Made by a program: the position numbers and the translations under genes. The notes beneath the pieces were generated by a model, which saw only the letters and a program-made list of their open reading frames with translations, did no database searches and was not told where the DNA came from. Of a stretch of 64,000 nucleotides of DNA, positions 1 through 10,190 are shown piece by piece. The first letter of the stretch is position 1; every line of letters starts with the position of its first letter. The stretch comes from Haemonchus contortus (lineage: Eukaryota > Nematoda > Chromadorea > Rhabditida > Trichostrongylidae), in NCBI GenBank assembly GCA_000469685.2, contig LS997565.1, positions 9,740,505-9,804,504 of the forward strand, read 5' to 3'.

Positions 1-1
1 A

Positions 2-3000
2 TGTGGTCCGTCGGTGACGTCGTCCACCAAGCGTCCCTACGAGGAACCTACGATGGAAGACGTCGAGATGACGCCTGCCCCGGAGGCTGAGGCAACCCGA
101 GCCGCGCTTCGCGGCGGCGTCACGGGATCACGAACTCGCGGTTCGGCGTCTCGTAGTACTGCCGGTCCTTCTCGTCTAACGTCTAGTTCCGGGTCTTCCG
201 AACCGCTCTCGCGTATGACGACGTCCATGGAACAGCTTGCTGTTTCCTCGCCTCCTCTACCTAGTTCTATAAGGCTACCCCAACCGGAGAGTCAAACTCC
301 TCCAGCCAAGTTTCGGCGCTCGCAATCGAGCAGACGCAAGCCGGTCGTCACCTCCGGTGTCCCGTCAGGAGCTGGGCCAACGTCTTCCCGCGGTGCCACC
401 TCATCACGGGGTTCGGCACGTGGTTGTGGATTGCCTACTCCGGCTGCTTCGTCCGGTAGGCCCAGTGCACCGGTTTTCTCGGGACCACTCCCGCAGGTAC
501 CTACGTCTCAGTTACCGCAGGCTACACCGCAAGGGTACACTCATTACCTAATTGACAAACCCCATGGGCACGCTTCTTCAACCCTCGTCCGGTGCATCTG
601 CTCCGTGAGAACCTCCCCACTGTAACGGCGACTTTGGACACCACTGTGTACCGTCACCTCCCGGATGCGGGATACATGTCGACGCGTTTTAACAAGTCCT
701 TGTTCCCACAAGTGGTGTTCCGTGCGGATAGATTGCCGACCAGAATCCCATTTATCGAGATCCCACACTTGGAGGACACCATAGACTTTCGAGCGCGGTC
801 TAAGCAGGTGATGAACCAGCTTTTGTCCGGAGCCTATGACGAAGTCGATGTCGCCAACGTGAGCCCGTCCCCGGCGGAACGGCTGCACTCGGTCAAGATT
901 CCCCCCGTGTACAAGGGCATTCGCCCAGTGCTTTATCAGGTGGTAGCCTCCGGATGGGGTGCCGGTGTAATACTGGAGGCTAAAGATTTCTTTATTATGG
1001 GCCCAGACCGCCGCGACCTGCACTGTATCACATTCGACCAGTATTCCATCGATGTGATTACAGGCGGTCGAGGCTTCAACAAAGCCTTGCTGTCGATAAA
1101 AGAATTCGTTTGGGTGTATTCGGTCAAGCCGACTCTCCAGGTTTTGGAGTCCCCTAGAACGACCCTCCGGCAAGCTTCGGTACCACGCACTACCGCCTTG
1201 GAGACCACCTCCCCGTTCTTTTTCAGGGTCTCCCACTTCGCTTTCGCTCCTGTAATCAACCGCGAGGAGCCCATATATGGGATCATATTATCCCAGACCA
1301 CCCGCTACAACAACGTAATCCACGCGAGAGCTGCCTTCGAAGGCTGTCCGGACGCTGTCACCATCACTCCGTTGATTTGTCAGTTTCCGCTGAATCAAAG
1401 GGTTCCGTTTGAGATTCTGGGCGCTCACTCTAGAGTAAACGTCTCATCGGCTACTCGCTTCTGTGAGCCTCCTGTGTCCCTGGAAGCACCAGCGCACTTA
1501 GCGGGGCTAATTCGCTGCTTCCTGCCAATGCACCCTGACGAAGGGATCTTACCCCTCACGGTGTTCAAGATCTTTCCCGCAGAGCACGCGTGGTTCGCCG
1601 ACCGCCTCGGCCGTATTGACAATTATTACAGGGACCCTGTTTGGTCGAAACGAAGATTAGCTAAGATTTGCAATGCCGCTTGCTCGGCATTGGCCGCCGT
1701 TAATGCAGCAGGGGATGACAAGCACACGCACTGGGACGAGGCTTTCGTCGTCACCCCGGTTTGGCATCCCCTCCGTATTCAAATAATGCTGAGGGATATG
1801 GCATCAGAGGCTGGATGGTCAACTGGCCAACACGCGATCCTATAGGTGCCGGGATCTTTGAACCTCATTAAAATGAAGGTGGTCGCGGTGGAAGCGATTT
1901 CTCCGCGCAAAGAGGTCAGAGTCGTCCTGCAGGCCTTCACATGGTCACACGAACCGCTCAAGCGGCTGATTCATCGGTTCGGACGGGATGTACCAGGAAC
2001 CCGAGCCTTCGACGTATGCGTACGTCTCGGCAAATCCACAACGTCGGCAAACTCGGTGTATGATATTGTGTCACGGATGGACGTTTTCGACAATGTGATG
2101 CCGCGCACCCTGGCTGATCAGCTGATCACCATCCTCTATGCGAACCAGCCACTGGGCACTAGCGATGAGCCTCACCTTAAGTCTCTTCCACCACCGTCAG
2201 ATGAGGAACGCTTCTTCCGAGTTGAAGGACGTTCAGTAGCACTCACGCCCGACCAGCGGGACGCAGTTCGTGTCGGAACCGGGAAAATTCCCTTGGTGGC
2301 CATACAGGCTGCGTTCGGAACCGGAAAGACCCTCGTCGGAGCCATAATAGCTGCGTTACTATCTGGGGACAGCGAGACCATAGTAATAGTGACGACCTCA
2401 ACTAACGCAGCAGTGGCTCAATTCACGGACACATTACTGTCTCTCGAGGACTTTCCTCAGATGCGAGTGGTGCGTCATATTTTTGACACAGCGGCAGCGC
2501 GACCTTAGTAAGGTATTGAAGTCGCTGGGAAGTGAATTCAAGGACCAACTGTCGGAGGAAGAACTCGAGAAGTGCGAGGTGTTTAAAGGGCACCGCGACA
2601 TTATTGAAAGTTATATGGAGCATCCGGAAGCGATCCCCAATACGACGGACGACCAGAAGTACGAGTATGAGATAGCGGAGCACTACATTTCGCGTACGCT
2701 CGAGCGCATGGTGAAGATTATGTTCAGGGTACGGCGTCCTTCGGTCATCTGCATGACAACATCATCCCTTTTGAATTCCACCGGTCGCAAGGGGATTTTC
2801 AAATCCTACATTCGCGACTTCAGGGTAGTCATCGGGGACGAGGCGTCGCAGATCCCGGAGCCGGCTCTCCTCTCGATCGCTAGCCGCCTTCCGCACGCTC
2901 GCCAGGTTTATATAGGGGACGTGCACCAGCTCGCTCCGCACGTTAAATGCCCACCAACGTCCAACCCCGCCGTCCACGGAGCGCGCAGTGTCACGGACCT

Positions 3001-3649
3001 GCTCCTCCACGCCCCAGCAGTACCCGTAGCGCCGCTTATCACCACCTTCCGCGCTCACCCGGCACTGCTGGCTCTCCCAAACCGCATCGCATACGATGGG
3101 CAGCTGGTCAGCGGGACCCTCGCGGAGGCTCGTAGCCTCTTTGTGTCGAGAATGTTCTTCCCGACTCCAGGCGTCCCGTTTATCTTTGTAGATGTGGCGG
3201 GCAAATCGGCGAAGGCCCCTAGTATGTCCCATTTTGATGAAAATGAAATTTCAGCATGTTTAGGCGTTTTGCGCAAGCTCCTGAGATTGGGTATCGCCCC
3301 GCAGGACATCTGCGTGATTACCTTTTACAGGGAGCAGTATCGTCAGATGAAGCCGCACGCCGAGCAGTACAACGTCGAGCTCACCACCGTGGATTCCGTC
3401 CAGGGCCGAGAGAAAGAGGTTGTTCTTTTGCTCACTACAAAAACTAATTTTAATCCATATGCGGCCACCTTCATCAACGACTACCGGCGCCTGAATGTGG
3501 CTACCACCCACTGCCGCCATGGCCACTTCGTTTTTGGGCATGCGAAATCGCTCCGGGCACTGCCGACATGGAACACCCTGCTGCAATGGGCTTATTCGCT
3601 CCGCGCCGTCGTCACTCAATCGCAAGTACTCCGGTACTTTGAACCGTGA
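2..3649 (+). pseudogene. UPF1-like superfamily 1 helicase, 5'-partial, disrupted by two frameshifts and one in-frame stop
   Basis: The reading frame is open from base 2 and continues off the left edge. The first ~180 codons are Ser/Arg/Pro-rich and look disordered; a ~600-residue region I do not recognise follows, then a complete SF1 helicase core: LTPDQRDAV (Q-like), AFGTGKT (Walker A, ~2311-2331), GDEASQ (motif II, ~2834-2851), GDVHQLAP (III), TFRAHPALLALPNRI (IV), TVDSVQGREKEVV (V) and RRLNVATTHCRHG (VI). This order and DEASQ fit the UPF1/DNA2/NAM7 group, ATP-driven 5'-3' RNA or DNA helicases. The frame breaks between 556 and 580 (frame 2 to 1), at TAG 1843-1845, and at the T5 run near 2480 (frame 1 to 2); no plausible intron explains these. 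It is G+C-richer than the flanks. The stop lies 76 bp before a polypurine tract and LTR-like segment, so I infer it was the last gene of a retroelement. The breaks could partly be assembly indels. Confidence 0.8.
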
Positions 3650-3725
3650 GCATTTGTTCGGTGAGCCACTTTTATCCTTCACCGCCGTATGCAAGCACGT
3701 TTGAAGTCCGGGTCGGACTTCGGGT

Positions 3726-3737
3726 AAAGAGGGGAGG
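3726..3737 (+). promoter_or_regulatory. Polypurine tract of an LTR retroelement
   Basis: AAAGAGGGGAGG is an uninterrupted 12-nt purine run directly followed by TG. In LTR retrotransposons such a tract primes plus-strand DNA synthesis and abuts the 3' LTR. Its place between the helicase stop and a segment with LTR-like ends supports that reading. Confidence 0.55.
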
Positions 3738-4156
3738 TGTAAGTGATGCTGTGAAAGCGTGACGATAGTTAGGCGACTTTCATGATTCATCTATTTCGGG
3801 GCGGAGCGAGGACGATGGAAGCTGTCGAGGAGTCGGCCAGACGTCGGACCGAAGGACAGTCGCCTTTCTCGGCACATTTCTCTTGCATCTTGGGGCGCTG
3901 CCCCAGCCACGAAGACCTGTTTGTCAACCTATTGCTTTCTTTGCTTGCCTTTGTATATATGTTCTCCTATCGTGTTATGTTTATATCATTTTATTCGTAT
4001 TCCGAGTTGTTATGAGATGTTATTATTATTCATATGTTGCTGCTCATATCTGTGCCTTATGAAGTCTATCTGCTCTGATTATTATTTTCATAATAAAACT
4101 TAGTCAATTATTAGTCTAAGATGTACAAGCACGAGCCGCTGCGCGCGCCAGCTTAC
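3738..4156 (+). repeat. Putative 3' LTR of the helicase-bearing element
   Basis: The ~419-bp segment begins TGTAAG and ends CTTAC, a short inverted pair typical of LTR ends, though the canonical terminal CA is not clean. It holds an AATAAA poly(A) signal at 4092-4097. From 4157 onward the sequence matches 13714 onward (TGCAGGTCACCGACTAGC in both), so the right boundary coincides with a homology break, as expected for an insertion. The 5' LTR would lie left of the window, so the element cannot be closed here. Confidence 0.55.
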
Positions 4157-4839
4157 TGCAGGTCACCGACTAGCTACCCTTTGAGTTACCGTTGAGTTAC
4201 CATAATCCTGGAATGAATTAGCTGGGGTAAGAGAAGCTTTCACACAGCCTACATACGTGTTCAGATGCATTGCTGTTAGACTGAAAGAAAGGTGTTGCAG
4301 CATGTCGGACAGATGTTTGAACTTTATCTTTCTATATTGAATCTTTGACGACCTTGTTTATAAGGGATAACCTTCAATCGAGAGGACCATGACCTTCATC
4401 ACCTAGCGATAAGACCTCCTTTTGTTAGCACTTTGTCGGTACCGTCTTCCAGAATGGCGCCGAGTGTTACAAGAAGAATAATCCGATTTCATTCTCGAGT
4501 TCACAACGATCGTCAAACTCTTTCACCTTTGTATGGTGCCTCAGGGCTTTAAGTCACTGGTAATCAGACGGGGATAAGTTTTGACCTTTTTGCTTCGCCA
4601 CGTTACTTTTTGCAAGTGATTAGAAGAGACGTCGTCATAGGGCCTTGTCGAGTAATATTCCATCCGGTCAACCCCGTGTGCGGATCAAATTTTCCCAAAA
4701 ACAAAGCTCGTTTATCATCGGATAGCGAACGACACTCTTCTTGAATACAACGCTAATGTTTGCTGCAATAATGATGGTGATCTGGGAAAGTAGCTCTGCA
4801 GGAACTCGCAGTAATCAAAGGGTTGAAAGATAATTGAGT

Positions 4840-5124
4840 TCATTGGAGAATTTCTCTGTAAAATACTCTTCGAAAAGTCGTATTGTCTCCAAACTTCTTC
4901 ACGAACATTTTACAATGTTCAAAACGAATTTCGGATTCTTTCTCAAAAAACAAAAATACAAAGGATCGTATTATGGTTATGAGGCCAGCTGATGTAGAAA
5001 TCAGCCTTGCTATCTCCAAAGTTGTGTCTGGTATCCCATAATATTGAAAGTCGATGGCGAAGTTCACCTCAATCTCACTATCGAGATTGAGACTGAGATT
5101 ATGAGCAATGTAAACAGCAGGTAC
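4840..5124 (-). pseudogene. Conserved terminal exon-like ORF of unknown family, U1 copy
   Basis: This is an open minus-strand stretch of about 94 codons ending in a stop. It contains segments such as YIAHNLSLNL, YGIPDTTLEIARLIST and FGDNTTFRRVFYREILQ. Near-identical sequence lies at 14467-14751, a diverged copy with an insertion near 11.16-11.34 kb, and only its 5' part at ~25490-25560, where U3 starts. A TGA lies immediately upstream in this frame, so it would have to be a spliced exon. Upstream exon remnants (open at 15049-15252 in U2) are broken in other copies. I do not recognise the family; it is probably a decaying gene duplicated with the array. Confidence 0.35.
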
Positions 5125-5630
5125 TCAGAAATCCTCGCGACAATAGGTACTTCCTCTGCCTATACACTGTATTTGCGAAAATTACATCGATAGCTTCATG
5201 AATATGGGAACTGTATATTGTATTCTACAATTCGCTCACAAAAAAGGAACGTTAGAAAGAAAATCTGAAATCCCGCAGTAATAAAGCTTGTCCAGTAATT
5301 CTAGAGCTAATTTTATTCATCATAGAAGCAAGATTCTCTTTCGATCCCAGTAGAAATTTAGAAAAATAAGCTTTCAGTAATCCTTACAAACAAGCCGACG
5401 TTAATTTGACACATGCCAGAGGTGTGTCATTCAGGTTGCTGATCAAATAAATCCCAGTTCCTACTTCTGGTGAGCGACTTTTCACTATAATCTCCAGTAG
5501 AATATTCTTAAACGAACCACAAAGATATAGAATCTTCCGACGTTAACCGATTCAAGTGGATGATTGTTTATTGTAGAGCTCCAGAAGATAAATGTCGAGT
5601 GCCTGAGCATCATTGAGTTCCTCTACGATA

Positions 5631-5728
5631 GTTTCGATGGTCTACCATTGGACGATAGTTGACAAGATCGTCAGCTCCTGTTTCGATGGTCTACCATTGG
5701 ACGATAGTTGACAAGATCGTCAGCTCCT
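5631..5728. repeat. Perfect 2 x 49-bp tandem duplication
   Basis: Bases 5631-5679 are repeated exactly at 5680-5728, each beginning GTTTCGATGG and ending CAGCTCCT. The matching place in U3 (near 26.06-26.12 kb) has one copy, so the doubling happened in U1 after the segmental duplication. Confidence 0.9.
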
Positions 5729-5964
5729 CTTCACTTGCACAACAGCACAGTTTCACTAGTTTTACCCGAAAGTGAACAACGTGGAATCGTGTAGGTGTCG
5801 AAAAACATCCGAATAAAGGTTCGGGGAATCGTGATAATTGTACTTGATGCGATCATCTGGAGTCAAAACAGTATCGAAGGAATTTTTTATTTCTGCGAAA
5901 AAATCATTGCAACAATTGAAATACTGTTGTAATGCTTTCAAGGCTACTACATGAAACCGAAGCC

Positions 5965-6427
5965 TTATCCGTAGTAGCCATAGGGTCCATATCCATATCG
6001 TCTGTATCCATATGGTCCATAATAGCCGTAGGGACCATATCCATAGTAGCCGTATGGTCCATATCCGTATCGTCTATATCCATAAGGTCCGTAACCAGAA
6101 TATGGACCATATCGATAGGGATTCAGTCCTCTTCCAACGCAAAATACACCCTTTTGTGGATCCGTATGCACGAGCTTGTCTGTAGCCTCTTTATCCTGTA
6201 TAAGAAAGAGGTTATTTTTACATTTTGTAATTTTGAGCTTTTTATGGTTGTTAATTTTTTTAATCGTGTCTTCAGGTGTGACTTGCAAGGGATCCTTGAT
6301 GACCCAGTAACTTGTTCAGCTCTCATTCCAAACTGTTCTAAAAAAACTCTACACAAACATAACAAACCATCTCTGGAGCTGCTGCCACCAATGCAGAGAA
6401 GGCCAAAAGGAAATAGAGGACATACAT
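5965..6427 (-). CDS. Secreted GYGPYG-repeat peptide, class 1, copy A
   Basis: Two exons on the minus strand. Exon 1 (6427-6368, 20 codons) encodes a signal peptide, MYVLYFLLAFSALVAAAPEM, with likely cleavage after the Ala run. The phase-0 intron (6367-6196) has a GTTTGT donor and TATACAG acceptor. Exon 2 (6195-5965) starts DKEATDKLVHTDPQKGVFC, has one Cys, then is almost only Gly, Tyr, Pro and Arg in GYGPYG-type repeats. Total 96 aa. The ATG directly follows TTTCAG, so the mRNA is probably trans-spliced or has a 5' UTR intron. A 30-nt hairpin (5905-5934) and AATAAA follow the stop. Short secreted Gly/Tyr-rich peptides with this layout resemble nematode NLP/caenacin antimicrobial peptides of the epidermis; this is analogy by composition, and a cuticle or eggshell role is possible. 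Confidence 0.85.
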
Positions 6428-6923
6428 CTGAAACGAGCGAAATGTCTTACAAAGTTCCCCTATATGTAGTCAGGTATAATGATATAACGTTATTGGGATG
6501 AACACTCTTGAAAGTTGTTACCAATCTCGGAGGCTAAGTTAATCCACAAAAAGTGTTACTTGAAAACTTACCTATTCGGCCACGCTACCGTCGAACTGAG
6601 CTAGATAAGCCAGAGATGAGAATTTCTCTTACTGTTTCCATTGCTCTTGACTGACAATAAATTCTCTCTATCAGACTAAGAACCTATTTGTTAACTAATT
6701 CAAAGGCCTTTCTCAATGACACTGCACCAAACAGTTTTTAAATTGATAGAAATAAGAGTCCTGGCCTCAGCTATCAGTTGCTCATGGAGCAACCCGAGAT
6801 TACTCAATTGGGATGTAAATTTAGTAAAAACCAAAAAAATGTCTCAAATTTCATTGGAAAATGTCAGTTGATATATGAAATGAATATACAGAGAAGCTGA
6901 TGGACATTGTTGCCTTTGATAGC

Positions 6924-6963
6924 TTTTATATAATAGCGAACAATGGTTTGATCGAGCACGTCA
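6924..6963 (-). promoter_or_regulatory. Promoter module of copy A: TGACGTG plus TATAAAA
   Basis: Read on the minus strand, TGACGTG (6963-6957) precedes TATAAAA (6930-6924) by 26 bp, followed at once by GCTATCA, a GATA site. CCTTTGTTC lies just upstream. The same order recurs before all six class-1 genes. TGACGTG is a CREB/ATF-type bZIP site by consensus. Confidence 0.6.
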
Positions 6964-8465
6964 TTACTATGAAAATTTTGGAACAAAGGGGCCAAAAAAA
7001 CGATGCTAGAGTTCTTTGCTCGGCTATAGCCACAGCCCAGTTTGTCGAGCCAACAACTTGAATGTTACTATCAGAAGTTATTTGGGATGGATAGAGGGCC
7101 ATCAACCAACGTGTGTCCAGGCCATGAGATGTCTAGCACTTGAATGGATGAGGAATGAATCTCCTGTTCCGAGTATAACTTAAACTTGAAATACTTTCCA
7201 CTCCTGCTTCAATGATCTATGTATTTGGCTTATTTTATGACTTCCGATGCTAGCCTATTTGAAAGTCGAACTTTTCACTCCTAAAGTTATGTTCGGTCTC
7301 AGATAGTCCTGAAGGATTGTAAGGACTGTGATGCACACTCGATCCCTTTTGGAGAATTTTGAAAGAATGTGCAGGATCGCAAACCCTGTCCCGATCATAT
7401 GTCACAGGCTCGACACAAGGGTTGCTGCATAAATAAAGCCGGGTTTTTATTTTTCATTCAACTGAGCTATTTTCAAAACAGTTTGTTATGAAAGATTTGA
7501 TGATCTTTGTTCGGAGTTTTTGTATATGAATGAAGCATAACAATGCAGATTCAGTCGATCCACTGCCATATAAATTCCTTTCGATGATGGCCAGCTCAGT
7601 TGTCCGGTAGGTTGTTGTGGGGCTTCACATAAGGGGTTCACGAGCTCCTAAACTATTTCCGAAATGAGCTCGAATTGCCCTATCCACATTGATTGATTGC
7701 AGCTACGATTCCCTTAAGGTTGTAACTCGAAACCACTCTCTAGACCCCTTCTTATAAAACAAGCCCAAAAACATTTTTTTTACTAGCTAAGTCATTCAAA
7801 AAAATCCTATAATATTGCTATTTTCACTTCTTTTACGCTAAGCCTCCGATATAATGCCGATACCAGCCTACCGGTTCGTCAGAGCGCTGTAGACCTATGT
7901 GTACCGGTTGCTCCCCTTAGGCATCGAATTCCATTACTCTCCTTATCGGATGATTCTGTTGCCTTCTTAATAGGTTTCCGTATCATCGCAGGCGCTGCTC
8001 ATCTTCAAAGAGCAGCATCTGGCAGTGGCCACTCGCACGATCGCCCTAACGTCCTTGATTATTCCGTATCCATCCACTGCACCCATCTGCTCGTCCTCAA
8101 TTCAAAGAAGTGAGGTTGCCTTCTATGCAATTTTCACCCTCTCAAGGGAAGTGTTATCGTTTCTCTAAGCCACTTCATTTCCGTTCATACTTGAGGGTAC
8201 TGCTTTCTCCATAGAGCTAGGCTTCGCTTTAGGGCAGGGTTTTCGGCTATGCCGCTCTTCCAAGGCTATGATTCTTCTTAGAACGGTACTTATCAATGTG
8301 TTGCTTTCCTTTGCCTTATATTTCTACACCTCTCGACAGTCGCCCTTGTCTGAGTGCTCGAAAACAAAGCAGCATTCAATAAATGTTTTATTTTTGCAGC
8401 TAAAAAAAACATTGCAACAACTTAAATACTATTGTAATGACTTTGAAGCTACTAAAGCCTTCTCC

Positions 8466-8771
8466 TTAGTAGCCATAGGGTCCATATCCATTTCTATATC
8501 CATATGGTCCATATCCATATGGACCATATCCGCGACCATACGGTCCATATCCGCCACCGTAGGGACCATATCCACCACCGTAGGGTCCATATGCTCTACC
8601 GTAGGGACCATATCCGCGGCCATAAGGTCCATATCCGCCACCGTAGGGACCATATCCACCACCGTAGGGTCCATATCCGCTGTTGTAGCCGTAGGGGCCA
8701 TATCCTCCCCCCGTGCAAAACACGCCCTTCTTCGGATCCATTGGCGGGAGGTTATCAGTAGCCTCCTTGTC
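8466..8771 (-). CDS. Secreted GYGPYG-repeat peptide exon, class 2, copy B (5' exon not found)
   Basis: This terminal exon follows a TTCAG acceptor and encodes 101 aa: DKEATDNLPPMDPKKGVFC, then at least ten GYGPYG repeats separated by GG, RG, RA or GN, ending GYGPYGY. It starts with the same DKEATD motif and phase 0 as the class-1 exons, so the classes share ancestry, but the tract is longer and glycine-richer. A hairpin (8410-8439) and AATAAA (8387-8392) follow. No clear signal-peptide exon was found upstream. In the related copies E and H a 13-codon candidate begins ATGCTCTTCC about 1 kb upstream; here that start reads GTG. Splicing from the exon 1 of gene C (13023) is an alternative. Confidence 0.7.
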   Translation of the reverse strand, partial: DKEATDNLPPMDPKKGVFCTGGGYGPYGYNSGYGPYGGGYGPYGGGYGPYGRGYGPYGRAYGPYGGGYGPYGGGYGPYGRGYGPYGYGPYGYRNGYGPYGY

Positions 8772-9730
8772 CTGAACATTAATGGAAATGTTATTGCAAT
8801 GCAACTAATAACTCTCAAAAAAAGTTGTTTATGTGCAAAACTAGAAAACTTTTTTCCAAGATTTACGATTATTTGAGAAACCTTTCCTATTGAAAGATCC
8901 TAGCCCATTAATGACGATGCTGCATGGAGCGAAAGTATGGCGTGGCTTGGGAACGGTGGTAGACGGTCAAAGCCTGGGGAGGTACACATGGGTGTTCATG
9001 TGATGGCATACACATAGCACCACACAATGTCATACCACAGGGGAAAACGGTCATGTTACTCTTATCCCGAAATCGCTTCGCAGATCTGAGGTTACCGTAT
9101 GAATACGCTCCCGACCGTATACCCATTTTGAGAGGCCAATTAGTGGCAGGCCTGATACAGATGAGCGTTTCTCCTGTTGCGCTGCGCTAAATATCAGTTG
9201 GCGGCAGACCCTGGCGGGCTGCCTCCTTCCACTTCAGTAGAGAAATTTGTTCTGTTCCCAGCTGTGTACTCCAGTACTCCACCTTCACGGTTGTGGCAAA
9301 ACTGTGCAATTCACGTAATCACCGCACGGTACACGGAGATAGGTGCATGCTCAGAAGATGCTTGGACGTGATCATCTCCATGCTTTCATTTATCGCCTCA
9401 CATGGTCCAGTGATCATGTGAATAGCACGCTGCTATCCATGGCCTGGGTGAATGAACAATGAAGTAAGAGCCACACAGCAGAGGAAGAGCACACTGTGCA
9501 AAAGAAGTCGTAAAACAAGATCTGAAACAAGGAGGAGCAGCCGAAGCGACCTGAACCTCCTGACGAACAACCAATTCTACACTGTCTAAGGCAGAATCGA
9601 AAGCAGCCATGCCAACAAGTCGAAGAAAAATGTGTGCTACCCAATTCTGGCAGCGCTGGACTGAAAGGAATGGAGAGCCTATTTTTATTGGAATCCCTAG
9701 CTTGACTATTCAGCGTACCTGACAGAATGC

Positions 9731-10190
9731 TTGGTGTCCCCGTGGGAAACCGGTAGAAGTGGGTTGCTATATAAGAAGGAGAACACAAATGATATTGACA
9801 AATATCGCCCAAGCCACCTTCTGTGCAAAATGTTTCTACACGACTTATCCTCAACAGGATCGGCAGAACACTGGATAGACTCCGGTCATGCAAATAAGCA
9901 TGAGACCGTAGGGAATTCAGTGCGGTCGAGCATTTCGTCCTCAGTCATAAGTTTCATCGAAGTGAAGCAAGAGTTCAATACTTCATGATCCGCAAAGTTT
10001 TAGACGAGATGATACCGTCAATGGTGACTTGCTTGTGGAGCGGTAGTAAAGGTATTATAGAGCTCGCACATCGGTTGGGACGTTTTGGTTGTCAAAGCAT
10101 CCATATGTTTCAACAGAAGGGAACAGGAATGTGGGAAATAATGCATTCTAGTGGCATTTCATTTAGTGTCACAGCTCCGCAGACATGATT
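9731..10190. other. Block conserved in all three units, no gene assigned
   Basis: This block, with a plus-strand TATATAAG at ~9768, recurs near 19.7-20.17 kb and 30.4-30.74 kb. Short plus-strand frames end alike in all three (encoding PLQT or PQT then stop) but are otherwise broken differently. I cannot tell a decayed gene from conserved non-coding DNA. Confidence 0.4.

Noticed and set aside
540..625. Programmed -1 ribosomal frameshift joining the first two helicase ORFs
   Set aside because: Codons in the overlap are AAA CCC in the zero frame, so the A/C run is out of register for a slippery heptamer. Two other breaks in the gene also need explaining.
1840..1851. Stop-codon readthrough at TAG 1843-1845
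   Set aside because: The context (CTA TAG GTG) does not match the known strong readthrough contexts, and the gene has other breaks.
5904..6110. Minus-strand Met/Asp-rich frames (MDIDDTDMDH-type) in each peptide exon
   Set aside because: A shifted frame of the same repeat exon, without a signal peptide or splice continuity.
5932..6501. Long plus-strand ORFs opposite the GYGPYG genes, rich in Ser/Ile/Val (SISISSVSIW-type)
   Set aside because: They are the antisense reading of the GYGPYG codons. The minus strand has the signal exon, splice sites, hairpin and poly(A) signal; the plus strand has none.
8908..9126. Minus-strand ORF conserved upstream of class-2 exons as their missing 5' exon
   Set aside because: No hydrophobic leader, no good donor in phase, and the similarity is no higher than in the surrounding duplicated DNA.
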